Notes: generated from the letters alone by a model not told the origin. A DNA stretch of 64,000 nucleotides from Ceratotherium simum simum (GCF_000283155.1 NW_004454159.1:20469253-20533252), one strand, 5' to 3'. Shown: positions 36,466 through 47,084, counted from the first letter of the stretch. A program made the numbers and translations.

Positions 36466-36849
36466 TGAACTACAAAGCCTTATACATACACAAAACCACT
36501 GTAAATGGAGAATTTTATATTGTAAAAGTCACATGATATTCTTTTTATGCTTCTGGCAGTTCTCTAAGAGGAACATTCTAAATATTAAATGTTACTGTCT
36601 TTACCTTTGAAATGAAAGGAACAGAAAAAAATGTAAAAGTCTAAATGAAGCTGTGTGGTCACATACAGACAATGCAGTCAGTGACTCGAATTTACTTTCT
36701 TTTGATTTTGTTTCAATTCAGAAAGGCAGAAGCAAGTGAATTAGGTTTTTAAAAGGGTTGCAGTATCCAAAGGCATTGACTTTTGTTTGTTTAATTTTTC
36801 AAATAATTTGACTGTCTAAGATATTTATCTTTGTTGTTTATTTATCTCT

Positions 36850-38240
36850 CACTGGTTCTCAAAGCGGGGTCTTCACGTACCTGGGAGTTCCCAAAACTCT
36901 TTTAGAAGGTTTGTGAGGTCAAAACTATTGTTATAATAATACCAATACTTTATTTGCCTTTTTCACTGTGCTGATATTTGTCCTGTTGCTAGAAAAGCAA
37001 TGGTGGGTAAAAGTGCCTTAGTACGAATCATGACCACGACACCAAACTGTATCAGTAGTTATTCTTCACTGCCACCTACTTGTAGTTAAAAAAACAAACA
37101 AACTCCAGTTTCTCTTGAGAATGTCCTTGATAAGGAAGTAAAATTGTTAATTTTCATTAAATTGTGACTCTGAGCACACATCTTTTAGTAATCCGTGTGA
37201 CAAAAATACACCCGAAGCCCTCTTGCTGCAGATAGAGCAGGGGGTTGTCTGGAGGAAGAGCACCGTGTGACTGTTGTGAGCTGAGCTCTCTGCTCTTTTC
37301 CTGGAGCACCATTTTCACTGGAGAGAATGACTGACAGACAAACTATGGTTAGTCAGACTCGGGCTTTTGGCAGATATTTTCTCAAAGATGAACAAAGTGA
37401 GCTTGTTACTTCAGGAAAAACAACTTACAGTGTTTGTTGCCAGTGATAAAACTTGAGCTTTCAAGAAAAATCAGAATTCTGAAAATTGTATATTTGCCAC
37501 TATGAGTTTGACAGCTTCCAGGTACTTAAAGGGACTTTTGATGAGATCAATGGTGACATTAACAAATGTGATTACTTGATATTGTGTAATGAAATATATC
37601 AACCTTTGGAAGACCTCCATAACTTAGGGGGCAAAAAATTTCCAAATGGCAAATGCATTGGTTAAAGATCCCTTATGCATGGGTTAAAGATCCATTCAAA
37701 GTACAAGGTAGACCAATGGAGTTTAATGGAACAGAGTATAAAAAGTCCACTGATATAGTTTTAGATTGCCTATTGCAATTAATTTGTAAGAACTACTATT
37801 TGTTGCGTTTGGGTATGGTATTAAAGAAGATTTACAGTTATCTGAAAAGGCCATTAAAATACCCTTCTCTGTTTCAACTATATATCTGTGTGAAGCCAGA
37901 TTTTCTTCATATGCTTCAACCAAACAATCATATTGCAACAGACTGAAGCAGAAACAGACATGAGGATACAGCTGTCTTGTATTAAATCAGACATGAAAGA
38001 GATTTGCAAAAATGTAAAACAATGCCACTCTTCTCACTATTTTTAAAAACATAGTTATTTTCATTTAAAATATTTGTTGACATGTAATGGGTGTATTATT
38101 ATTTTTAAATAACAATAGTTATTTTATTTCCAATTGGGTAAATATTGAGAGGTATAACCCACATAAGCAAAAGCTTTCTGGGGTCCTTAATAACTTTTTC
38201 AGAGTTTAAAGGATTCTAAGAACAAAAAGATTGAAAACTG
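36850..38240 (+). mobile_element. Decayed hAT DNA transposon with transposase remnant
   Basis: Outer ends resemble hAT termini: CACTGGTTCTCAAAGCGGGG at 36850 and GATTGAAAACTG at 38229-38240, whose complement is CAGTTTTCAATC. Two protein blocks read in the same frame on the plus strand: LWLVRLGLLADIFSKM from 37343, and IYLCEARFSS at 37880-37909, the latter matching the YLCE-x-x-FS block of the C-terminal dimerisation domain of hAT transposases in the Charlie/ZBED5/SCAND3-like group. Stops interrupt the frame between them, so it is a pseudogene. The 97-codon open frame at 37653-37946 runs over the same bases in a different frame and is a shadow. No 8-bp target duplication remains. The exact subfamily (Charlie versus Zaphod type) is not settled. 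Confidence 0.8.
37337..37960 (+). pseudogene. hAT transposase C-terminal pseudogene fragment
   Basis: This is the coding remnant inside the transposon. In the frame starting at 37337, the LADIF-containing block and the YLCEARFSS block lie 543 bases apart, exactly 181 codons, so net frame is preserved despite in-frame stops such as a TGA in the GATAAAACTTGA segment near 37447. A functional enzyme would have a zinc finger, a catalytic DDE core and this dimerisation tail; only parts of the C-terminal half are visible. No evidence of domestication. Confidence 0.7.
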
Positions 38241-38250
38241 CTATACTAGA

Positions 38251-38669
38251 TAATCTCCTACAAAGAGCCGAAAAAGTGATTTTTGAGTTTTGCAGGTATA
38301 ATTTCCACTCCCCGGTCTGATCCATCCTGGGCAAAGGCATTCATTCCTAGAATGCATGTGAATTGGGAAATGTCATATGCCATCTTGCTCAATATTCGTC
38401 CTCAATTCCTTGCCATCCTTGAAGTTACAAAAGCACATGAACATACTAAAGACCCTAAGAAAGAAACCTGTTAAGCTCTGCTCATTCTTCTTTTCCCAAA
38501 CTCACTAGGTGAGAGACTGGTGTTCTGATTAATAATCCTTGAGAAGTGATGCACTAAGGAAATATTGTGGGTTTTCCCCAAACATAATTTTTTAGTTCTG
38601 TATCTTGTTGTTGTCTTAATGTGCATTATTGTCTTGATTTGTATTAATTTTGTTATTCTTAAAATGTTT
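38251..38669. other. Unique spacer
   Basis: No repeat recognised. The 63-codon frame at 38283 has no motif. Confidence 0.4.
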
Positions 38670-38960
38670 TGTTTTTAATTGTGAATATTTCAAAAGTTCA
38701 TAGAAGTTCAGAAAATAATGTAGCAAGCTCCACGAACATGCCATTCAGGTTTAACAGAGGTTAAGATGTACCATTTGTCTTAGATTTTACTCTTCAAAAG
38801 GAGAAAGGAAGAGGGTAGGGGAGAGAAGGAAGTACAGATACATCCTTCTGGAATCGTTTTTTTTCCATTCCATATTTGTTTTTGAGATTTCTCCATGTTG
38901 AAACATGTGGATCTGGTGAATTTAAAAACTGCTGTGAAGTAATCTGTTATATAAATAAAT
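38670..38960 (-). repeat. Probable L1 3' UTR fragment (antisense)
   Basis: TTAATTGTGAATATTTCAAA, ATAGAAGTTCAGAAAATAATG and CCATTCAGGTTTAACAGAGG resemble the reverse complement of old L1 3' UTRs, followed by ATTTCTCCATGTTGAAACATG. Diverged, with uncertain edges. Confidence 0.5.
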
Positions 38961-39374
38961 TCTCAAGTTTCTTGCCTTTTTTTAATAGTTCAAAAATTTT
39001 AATTCCTTACTAAAGCATGAATGTGTATGACAGAAAAACAAGGCAAAAATATTTCATGTAATCGTCAAGATTTTTGGTTAAAATTTTAGCAAAGCCGTGG
39101 CAACCCTTAGTTTTTAAATTTTCAGATACCAAGTAGTTACATAAATTGGAGACTTGCTTTTTCATTTGGATTTGCACATATATTCTGAGTAAGCAATTTA
39201 TTTATATAAATTATTACTAAACCTAACACAGTGTTTTTAATTATAATCTTCAACAAGCATGTAGAGGAAAAGCACTTTGAATCTAATAAAATTCCAAATC
39301 ATCTCTGTGTTCCTGTTTCTAAAAGAAATAGATAATATTTGGGTAATGATTATCACTCAATTGGTCTAGATAAG

Positions 39375-39757
39375 TGTTGCAGACTTAATGTTTGTGTCCC
39401 CCCCACACCCAAATTCATATGTTGAAGCCCTAATCCCTGATGTGATTGTATTTGGAGATAGGACCAATGAGGACATGATAAAGGTTAAACAAAGTCATAA
39501 GGGTGGGGCTCTAATCTGATAGGGCTAGTGCTCTTATAAGAAGAGGAAGAGACACCAGAGCTCTCTCTCTCTACCATGAGAGGACAGCGAGAAGGCGACC
39601 GTCTGCAAGCCAGGAGGAGAACTCTCACCAGGAGTTGAACTGGCTAGCACCTTGATCTTGGACTTCCCAGCCTCCAGAACTGTGAGAAATAAATGTCTGT
39701 TGTTGAAGCCACTCAGGCTGTGGTATTTTTTTATGGCAGTCTGAGCTGCCTAATATA
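39375..39757 (+). repeat. MLT1A/B-type MaLR LTR
   Basis: Starts TGTTGCAGACTTAATGTTTGTGTCCCCC, then AATTCATATGTTGAAGCCCTAA, GATGTGATTGTATTTGGAGA, GGGGCTCTAATCTGATAGGG, GTGCTCTTATAAGAAGAGG, CCATGAGAGGACAGCGAGAAG, CTTGATCTTGGACTTCCCAGCC, and ends AATAAATGTCTGTTGTTGAAGCC...CTGCCTAATATA. Complete solo LTR including the AATAAA signal in its R region. Flanking pentamers (ATAAG, ATACC) agree only partly. Confidence 0.93.
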
Positions 39758-39984
39758 ATACCCTATGTATTTTAACATTTGTGGGGGCATTGTAATTTTA
39801 AGGAGCAACCAAAACAAGAGTCTTCCTGGATTTTGTTTATATTCTATGTCTCAGAATCAGTGAATTGAAGAATTTAATGCTAGATTGATCTGCTATTACT
39901 GACTGGTTCTTCCTCATAATGGAGTGGAGTTACTCACTGTGGCCTGATTAGACCATTTACTACTCTTAGTGGAAGTCTCAATGA

Positions 39985-40105
39985 ATGTTTGTCACTGCAT
40001 ATTATTATAATAATTACATCTTAAAGATGAGGAAATCGACTTGCCAAGAGTCACACAGTTAACTTGAACTACAAATCCAATGCTCTTTCTATATCACATG
40101 GCCTC
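39985..40105 (-). repeat. MIR fragment (antisense)
   Basis: AATAATTACATCTTAAAGATGAGG, CCAAGAGTCACACAGTTAAC and CAAATCCAATGCTCTTTC match antisense MIR. Confidence 0.75.
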
Positions 40106-40931
40106 TCAGTTTTGAAATTCTGTCCTGAATCATTTTATTGGCATAACTTGCATCACCCTAAAGAACGCTCTGATCTCAAGGAAGCTTTGTGCCAAGAAAG
40201 GGAACCATAGGAGCTGAATGACATTTAATCGACCCAGAAACTTCTGAAAGTTCCAAAGGTGATGATTTGTGGAGTCATGTGCCACTTACAGAAACCAACT
40301 TCTAGCAAGTGGGTTACCAAGACTGAGGAGGAAGTGAAAGGTAACTGCTGAGAGTGAGGAGGTGGCTTGGTCAAGAGCTTCTAGATTAGAAATCTCTCAA
40401 TCAAGGTCCTGGCAGGAACATCACTCTCAGGCTGGGTGTTTGATGAGAATTTCTAGTAGGTAGGGTTTTGAAAAAGCAGCTAAGGATGATGTAGCACCCC
40501 CAAGGTAGGTTAAGAGTACAGAGCTATTACTACCCTAGGCCTGAAAGGGAAAGTGGAAGGAGCAGCTACAGGAACCCGCAGAGAGGATCGTGCGGGAAGG
40601 GTCCCCTGATGGATCTTTGACCTTTCGTGGAGAGTCACGGCCTGGCTGCAGTGACTCTCAGTCTCCTCCCACCTTCTGCTTTCTGCAAAGTAGTGGAAGT
40701 GGGGGCAATGGCTTACCCCAAACTGACGCCAAAAGGCAAGGGGGTGCCTATCAGTCACCCCACCAGCGCATGTGCACACACGCATGGTGGAGTGGAGATA
40801 CGATGTGGATCAGCCCCTCCTAATTGTGGCCTCTAACTCCCATGGTCTGGCCTGTACCTTCCTTCCCAATATCTTTATCCACCACTCACTGTGCTCAGCT
40901 ACACTGACCTTGGGCCATTGTCCATCTGTGC
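40106..40931. other. Unique sequence
   Basis: No repeat or gene recognised. The 40.5-40.9 kb part is more GC-rich, which explains overlapping 60-91 codon frames on both strands. Confidence 0.4.
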
Positions 40932-41412
40932 TGTTAAGGAAAAAAAATATTCAATGACATTTGTTAAAGATGATAAGGCAGACTTTATTGAGGACCATCG
41001 TGATTGATATAGGGACCACTGCAATGGGATTTTACAGGGGGGGAGAGAGATTGGGTTCAACTCTGAATACAACATGGGCAAGTGGGACTTTATAGCCAAG
41101 GAGTAGGGTGGGGGTCAGTGGATGGAAAATTACAAAGAGGGAACATCAGGAGCAAGGAAGGATTCTGGCTAAACTGACCTAACAGGATTCTTGCTGAAGA
41201 CAGGCCAAGGTGACCAGATATCACCTGGGGGATGGGGGGAGGATGAGGAACCTGATCAGATATCCAGGGTGATCAGAGAGCAAGGGTGGGGAATTCTGGT
41301 CAAATTGACTTAGCAGGATTCTTGCTAAAATTGGATGTTACAAGGAAGTGCGCAGATAGGCCTAGGAGAAGGGTCAGGAGGCTGACTAAAGTCTGAATCT
41401 TTGTTACTGCCA
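40932..41412 (-). repeat. Probable ERV LTR (minus strand)
   Basis: Read on the minus strand it has a TATA box in CCTTGGCTATAAAGTCCC (complement of about 41081-41098), a CAATAAAGTCTGCC polyadenylation signal about 100 bases downstream, and a U5-like end near TTAACA, which is the order U3-R-U5 of an LTR. U3 contains an internal duplication: GATTCTGGCTAAACTGACCTAACAGGATTCTTGCT at about 41161 recurs diverged at about 41291. I cannot name the family. Edges are approximate, no target duplication was resolved, and no internal viral gene is present beside it. Confidence 0.6.
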
Positions 41413-41703
41413 CGCTTTGCCTGGCATTGTTCTTCCTCAAGTCAAACCTCACCTTTCAGAGAGACCTCCTCTGTCCACCCCAGTTTCTGTTCTACCCTCA
41501 GCTCCCCATTTTCACCCCCATGGGCCCCACACACTCTTTTTTGTTTCCCTCTTTTATTTCCTTCACTTACCTTATAGTTTCCCAGTGCCTTGTCTGTTCT
41601 GTCCTCTGCTCAACCCCAGCCCCTGGAACACTGCTTGGCGTATAAAGACTCTTGAGATATATTTGCTGAATCAGTGAATGAGTGAATGAATGAATGAGTG
41701 GAG
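41413..41703 (+). repeat. L2 LINE 3' end
   Basis: CAAGTCAAACCTCACCTTTCAGAGAG, CCACCCCAGTTTC, CCCCAGCCCCTGGAACACTGC and the tail TTGCTGAATCAGTGAATGAGTGAATGAATG are a sense L2 3' end with its characteristic TGAA repeats. The overlapping frames here are shadows. Confidence 0.85.
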
Positions 41704-42377
41704 TGTTTTGGGTGTGCCGTATAAAGCACAACCTCATAACCAAGAGGCTGGAATGTAGTGAATAGATAAGGCGGCGCGGGGCACTGGCCAAGATGCATGG
41801 AGTGCTGTAACACACCATCACATTATGTCTTTGCACTGTCTCTGCTGAATTTACTGGCCCCAGGATTACAGTGAACAAAGTCGTTGTTGAATGCAGCACT
41901 TCAACAGTGCTGTCCTTGCTGCCTGTTAGAATGTATAACCTGGAGGTCTTGATCAGTGGCAACAAATGCTCTTGTTTTCAGTGAGATCTTTGAAACACTA
42001 AGGACAAAGTCAATTTCATGCTTTTTTGAGCAAGTCGAACAGTTTAGGTGATTCTTTGATATTTTTTTCATGCTACACTATTTAACTTTCCATATTCTTC
42101 CTATACTAGAGAGTTCATAATCTTGGTTCTTTTGACCAGGGTTTTTAATATTTTTATTAAATTAAATTTCTTACTCACTTTGCAGGTCGAGAGGATCCAG
42201 TATGCCCCGTGAACTGATAGATGCAGGGATTTGTAATCCTGCATCTACCAGAATTTGTAAATTCTATTTTTTCTGCCAAGCTAAGCTTCTCTCAGCAATT
42301 TACATTTCTGTTTATCCAGGGAAATTCTTTTTTTCTCCTCTTAACTTTTAGCTCTTTCAAGAATGAGTACTTTTAAA
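41704..42377. other. Unique sequence
   Basis: No repeat family recognised. The 132-codon minus frame (41567-41965) begins in unique sequence and runs into the L2 tail, so it is treated as chance. Confidence 0.4.
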
Positions 42378-42471
42378 TTTTTTTTTTTTTTTTGGTGAGG
42401 AAGATTGGCCCTGAGCTAACATCTGCCAATCCTCCTCTTTTTGCTGAGGAAGACTGGCCCTGGGCTAACAT
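42378..42471 (-). repeat. ERE-type SINE cut by an assembly gap
   Basis: The poly-T (42378-42393) and the first half of the body on the plus strand are present, up to GGGCTAACAT at 42471, where the N run begins. The tRNA-like head that should follow is missing. Its last 59 bases (42413-42471) are identical to 42667-42725 of the next ERE. Confidence 0.93.
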
Positions 42472-42571
42472 NNNNNNNNNNNNNNNNNNNNNNNNNNNNN
42501 NNNNNNNNNNNNNNNNNNNNNNNNNNNNNNNNNNNNNNNNNNNNNNNNNNNNNNNNNNNNNNNNNNNNNNN
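42472..42571. other. Assembly gap of 100 N
   Basis: Exactly 100 undetermined bases, the conventional placeholder for a gap of unknown size. It probably hides at least the remaining 140 or so bases of the ERE. An open frame drawn across it is meaningless. Confidence 0.98.
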
Positions 42572-42637
42572 ACAATAAAAAATAAATAAATATATAAATA
42601 GTCTAGGCAGCCAGGAAATTGTGACTTTTTAGTTTTT
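42572..42637. other. Spacer between gap and next SINE
   Basis: A-rich AATAAAAAATAAATAAATATATAAATA followed by a few unique bases. The A-rich part could belong to whatever the gap conceals. Confidence 0.5.
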
Positions 42638-42877
42638 TGGGTTTTTTTGTGAGGAAGACCAACCTTGAGCTAACATCTGCCAATCCTCCTCTTTTTGCTG
42701 AGGAAGACTGGCCCTGGGCTAACATCCATGCCCATCTTCCTCCACTTTACATGGGACGCCGCCACAGCATAGCTTGACAAGCAGTGCGTTGGTGCGCGCC
42801 GGGATCCGAACCGGCGAACCCCAGGCTGCTGCAGCGGAGCGTGTGCACTTAACCGCTTGCGCCACCAGGCCGGCCCC
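42638..42877 (-). repeat. ERE-type SINE
   Basis: Full minus-strand ERE with GGGGCCGGCCTGGTGGCGC head, A-box-like TGGCGCAAGCGG and B box (plus GGATCCGAACC, 42802-42812). The head and body are little diverged from the family pattern, suggesting a fairly recent copy. The target-site duplication is unclear because both flanks are T-rich. Confidence 0.95.
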
Positions 42878-43739
42878 TTTATAAATTTTTTATGATTCAT
42901 AAAAATTAGTCCCCTTTTTAGAAACAATTGAACCTTAAAGTTTGAGATTCTTGTCCCATTTAAGACACTGAAGGAAACTAGAATGAGTACATTAGTTAAT
43001 TAAGATTTGTTGAGGGGCTCAACTATGCTGGATGCTATCCTGGACACAGGCAATAACATAAAGAACAAGAAAGATCTGGTTCATGCCTCATGGAGCTTTT
43101 TGGGGGAAGATAGATTTTTTTAAAAACCAAGAAAATGAGAAATAAATAAAACAGTTGTAAGTTGTGTAAGGTAGCGCATCATCCACAGGGCCTTCCTTAG
43201 GTAAAATGTTCAAGAGGACACTTTCTGAGGGGCGATCTGAAGGATGGGCAGGAGGCAGTCAGATGGGTGGGGCACTCCAGACAAGAGAACAGGGCAAGTC
43301 TGTGAGGGAGGGAGGAAGCGCTGGGTGTATTTGCGCAGGTTGTGGAGACCTGAGCTAGGGAAGAGTGGCTTGTGATGAAGTTGGAGAGAAAAGCGGGGCC
43401 CTGCAGGGCGTGGTGAGGATGTTAGGCTTCCATCCAACTGCAGCAGGATGCCTTTGATGGGTTTTAAACTAAGGAGTGATATGATATTGTTCCCATCTTA
43501 AGTTACATTTGCCCGTCCGTGGTGAGTGGCTCAGAGGTGGGAAAAATGGCAGAGGGGAAACCAGTTAGGAGACTGTAACTGCAGGCTACAAGAGACTAGA
43601 ATGGTAATAGGGACATGGTGGAAAAGTGGACAGGTTCACATATATTGTGGAGCTGGAGTTAACCAGCCCTGCTGATGAACTAGATGTAGGAGGTGTGGGA
43701 AGACGAATCATCCATAAAACTCTTAGGTTTTTGGGCAGA

Positions 43740-43992
43740 GGACCCTATAACATATTGGTTAAGACCACTGGCCCTGGAGCCAGACTGCCTGAGTTCTAAT
43801 TCCATCTGAGGTTCTTATTAGCTGTTTGACTTTGGCAAATTCAACCTTTCTATGCCTTGGTTTTCTCCTTTATAAAATAGGGATAATAAAAATACTACTT
43901 CATAGGAATGCTGTGAGCATTCAATGAGGTTATGTAGTAGCTGACTTGCTTACTGGCACATAGTATGCACTGGATAAATGCTATTGTTATCA
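43740..43992 (+). repeat. MIR SINE nested in L2
   Basis: Nearly complete sense MIR: TATTGGTTAAGACCACTGGC, CTGGAGCCAGACTGCCTGAG, TTCTAATTCC, GCTGTTTGACTTTGGCAAAT, CTTTATAAAATAGGGATAAT, CACATAGTATGCACTGG, ATAAATGCTATTG. It interrupts an antisense L2 whose two halves are collinear, so this MIR inserted after the L2. Confidence 0.93.
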
Positions 43993-44132
43993 CTGAAACA
44001 GGAAGACTGGGTAGGGGTTAGAAGAGTAGGGTACAGTTTTGAAGGGAACTGCCAAGAGTTCTGTTATTGGCATAGTCAGTTTGAATTGTCCATTGGAAAT
44101 ACAAGTAGAAACATCAATTAGACACCCTGGAA

Positions 44133-44564
44133 TCACAAAACGTCAATTAGAGACAGGTGGAGCTCAGAGGAGAGGTCTAGGTTGAAGACATCAAATTGCA
44201 AGTCATCAGCATAAAGATGATTTTGAAACACATGTAAATAGATATCACCAGGGGAGATAGGCAAGATCCAGTGCTCATCTCTGAACTCAGCCAGAGGAGG
44301 AGAAGCAAGTAAGAGAGACTGAGAAGAAGAATCTGGTGTGGTAGGAGGGAAACCTTGAGAGAATATAAGGCAAAAGAAGGCAAGAATGACGGAGTAAACA
44401 TCTGTATTTGGAGCGCTGCTGAAAGGTCTAGAAAGGTATCCGCTGGGTTTGGTGACATGGAGATCATTGGCCACCTTGACAAGGACAGTTTCAGTGGGGT
44501 TGGGGTTAGGAGGACAAAGTGGTGCCTTGAGAATCCGTTGAGAGTGAGGAAGTGGAGACGGCAC
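44133..44564 (-). pseudogene. L2 reverse transcriptase fragment (YADD)
   Basis: A 143-codon open stretch on the minus strand, the longest in the window. Residues 118-121 are YADD (bases 44202-44213), the catalytic metal-binding motif of reverse transcriptases, followed by LQFDVFNLDLSSELHLSL, which resembles the L2 sequence just after YADD (DLSSEL). Only the segment around motif C is recognisable; the methionine is fortuitous and flanking frames carry stops. It lies inside the antisense L2, so it is a fossil LINE ORF2 piece, not a host gene. Confidence 0.8.
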
Positions 44565-45010
44565 TGTAGACCACTCTTGAGAGGATTTCCTCGGAAGTGT
44601 TGAGAAGGGCTGGGCAGATGTGTGGAGAGGAGATGTTTTGTTTTATTTTATTTCAACAGGGAGCAACTGGAGTGGGAATTTTCCGTTAGAAAGTGGGAGG
44701 TTGATGATGCAGGAGAGGTAGAAGCTGACTGAAGGAGTGAAGTCCTTGAGAAGTGGTAAGGTAGGAGTCCAGAGCGAATGCAGAGAGACTGGCTTTTAGT
44801 GAGGGGAGATCTTTATGCTCAGGAAGGAAGAATAGTAAAGCAGCATTGTGGGCTTGGGGTGGTACGATGAAGGGTTTGTGTTTAATTTCTATTTTCTCAG
44901 TGAAGTGCGAGGTAAAGCTGTCAGCCGAGCGAGAGGGCAAAGGAGGTGTGGGAATTTTGAGGCAAGGTGAGGCATGAAATAGCCACCTTGGGAAGTGGGA
45001 AAGAGTCTTC

Positions 45011-46313
45011 TAGAGAAAAAGAATAGGATTGCTGGCTGTATGAAGTCCCCATGTGAGGTTTGAGATCCTGAATTTAAAATATGACCACTATATTTGATTG
45101 CACAATTTTCTCCTGCTGTATTCAGTTTCTGGAAATCTTCTTAAACTGTTAAATTTAAGGATATTCCTGTGGTCTTTAAGCTCAGGGATTGAATTAGAGG
45201 TAAGAATCTGCTAGTGAAATGGTGGTAGTTGCATTAATGGAAGCTGCTCTTAAAATTTAAGGAAGAACTGATGGTCCTTTCATCATGTTAGATTGTTGTA
45301 ATACAGGCCACTTGCAAATGAAATAGACACCAAGCAGAGATTGGAGTCTATTTGTGACACTCTCTGAGCAAGTAGAAGGCTGGGGCCACAATTCTCTGTG
45401 TAATAAGGTAGTGTGCTGGGGAGACGCTGTGCTTCCAGCAACCATCATTGAAATGGCCCCACTCTTGCAAAGGAGGCTAACGTCATGCTATACTATATAT
45501 TGAAGATGTCGAGGAGAAATACTCCAAATCGGTTATTTCCATAGTCGTTTTTTTATAGGCTGAAAATCACATTGTAGCAAAATGACTGACATTGCTTTTA
45601 ATTTCCTTGACATTTCCTAACTCTTAGATTAGTTTTATGAGAATGTGTGTGTGGAGTTATAAGTATGCAAACGGCTGTGTGAAAATGTGTGTGGGTGGGT
45701 TGGTGGGTGGCGGGTGGTTGTTTTCACTTTGGGAAAACTAAAGTATCTGTTCCCAGCATCAATTCTTTCCACATATGCACAAAAACAGAGAGATCCACTT
45801 GGTTCTGAGAACACGCAAGTGTTTCTAAATATGTTATCTTCTCGGGTTGCCTGTTCAGGAAGCTTTTCTACACCAGGGCTGTGTAACCCTATTCGGAATA
45901 TGTTCTAATACTCTTTTCACTATGGCAGGCAAATCTGTGCTCCCGAGAATGTGTGCACTGTGAGGGGCGTTTATTTGATACAACAGCTATTATGAGAAGT
46001 AGCTTTGAAATGGGATCCATGTAATACTAAAACAGACTAAAGCAATGATTTCTTTTGGGAAATGAAACATCTTACTTTGTGAAAGGAAAGGGTTTCATAG
46101 AGAGGCTCTGTTGCTTAAACTTTAAATATTAGCTAAAATTAATTTTATTGGGAGACTTTTGTGATATGCATTGACAGAGCTGGGAGCACCCTGCTGGTGG
46201 ATTTTTAATTATTTACACTATGAGGCCACGGCTAATGCATCTACTGAAACGGAAAGTCATGCATGCAAAGGGCTGCAAGATACCTCCATGAAAAGGCTTC
46301 TTCACTGGGACTC
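45011..46313. other. Unique sequence with TGGG-rich run
   Basis: No repeat family recognised except the TGGG-type simple repeat at 45681-45720. Frames of 63-73 codons show no motif. Confidence 0.4.
45681..45720. repeat. TG/TGGG-rich simple repeat
   Basis: GAAAATGTGTGTGGGTGGGTTGGTGGGTGGCGGGTGGTTG: four GGG runs within 30 bases, so marginal quadruplex potential on the plus strand. Confidence 0.75.
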
Positions 46314-46666
46314 TGTCCTAGTCCATTTGGGCTGCCATAAGAAAAGACCAAAGACTGGGTAGCTTATAAACAACAGAAATTTAATTCTCACAGTTCTGGA
46401 GGCTGGAAGTCTGAGATCAAGGTGCCACCATGATCAGGTGAGGGCCCTCTTCCGTGTCACAGACTTCTCGTTGTATCCCCACATGGCAGAGGAGGCTAGG
46501 GAGCTCTGTGGGGTCTCTTTTATAAGAACATTAATCCCATTCACCAGGGCTTCACTCTCATGACAGACTCACCTCCCAAAGGCCCCACCTACTAACACCA
46601 TCACCTTTCGGAGTTAGGATTTCAAAATATGAATTTTAGGGGGACACAAACATTCAGACCATGGCA
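46314..46666 (-). repeat. Solo MST/MLT1A-type MaLR LTR (minus)
   Basis: On the minus strand it starts TGCCATGGTCTGAATGTTTG and runs through GTCCCCCTAAAATTCATAT, GTGGGGCCTTTGGGAGGTGA, AATGGGATTAATGTTCTTAT, CACATGGGGATACAACGAG and the 3' end TGGCAGCCCAAATGGACTAGGACA. TG...CA ends are intact. Flanking pentamers GACTC (46309-46313) and GACCC (46667-46671) match at 4 of 5, the expected duplication length. Solo LTR without internal sequence. Confidence 0.95.
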
Positions 46667-46797
46667 GACCCTGAGCACCTGTGGGAAGAGAGGGGGAGAG
46701 ATTCCCAACCTCTGCCTTCCTACCAGAAAAGCATGTCCTTTTGTTTTAGGTAACAGGCTCTGTCTCACACAGGAAACTATTTAGCTATTGTGAAAAT

Positions 46798-46900
46798 CAA
46801 TAGAGCTGGATTCAGAACCTGGCTCTACCATTTAATAGCTGTGAGACCTTGAGCTCAAATTCAGTTGGAAGCTCATAGAGTTGTTGTAAAGCTTAAATGA
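46798..46900 (+). repeat. MIR fragment
   Basis: GCTGGATTCAGAACCTGGCTC, TACCATTTAATAGCTGTGAGACCTTG and GAGTTGTTGTAAAGCTTAAATGA keep MIR order, with part of the centre deleted. Confidence 0.8.
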
Positions 46901-47084
46901 GCCTCGCAGATTGGGGTGTCATGTGAATCTATCAGGGCTTCCCAGCAGTGTCACTTGTCCCTGGTCAGCTTGCTCTCTGCTTCCCTTACTAGCTTCTCTC
47001 CTCAAGTATCTAATCCCAGAGACGACTTCTGTTTCACAAAGAAAATATCAAGTATGAACTCCCCATCTTCCTAACTTCCTGCCC

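Larger units (their letters stand above)
42985..45010 (-). repeat. L2 LINE, about 2 kb, antisense, with nested MIR
   Basis: The plus strand carries the antisense L2 signature from the 3' end (ACTATGCTGGATGCTATCC, about 43023) through GAGGGGCGATCTGAAGGATG, CCAGTTAGGAGACTGTAAC and TTAGGTTTTTGGGCAGAG; after an inserted MIR it continues GGAAGACTGGGTAGG, CAATTAGACACC, CAAGTCATCAGCATAAAGATG, GATCATTGGCCACCTTGAC and TTGATGATGCAGGAGAGG. It is one of the longest LINE remnants in the window and includes part of the reverse transcriptase reading frame. Confidence 0.9.

Noticed and set aside
37653..37946. 97-codon open frame as the transposase
   Set aside because: The conserved YLCE-type block reads in a different frame (37880-37909), so this open frame is a shadow.
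41677..41703. Independent (TGAA)n microsatellite
   Set aside because: This is the normal 3' terminal repeat of L2 elements.
41567..41965. 132-codon minus-strand frame as a gene
   Set aside because: Its C-terminal part is the complement of an L2 tail, and the rest shows no family features.
42392..42589. Open frame spanning the N run
   Set aside because: It only exists because undetermined bases cannot be stops.
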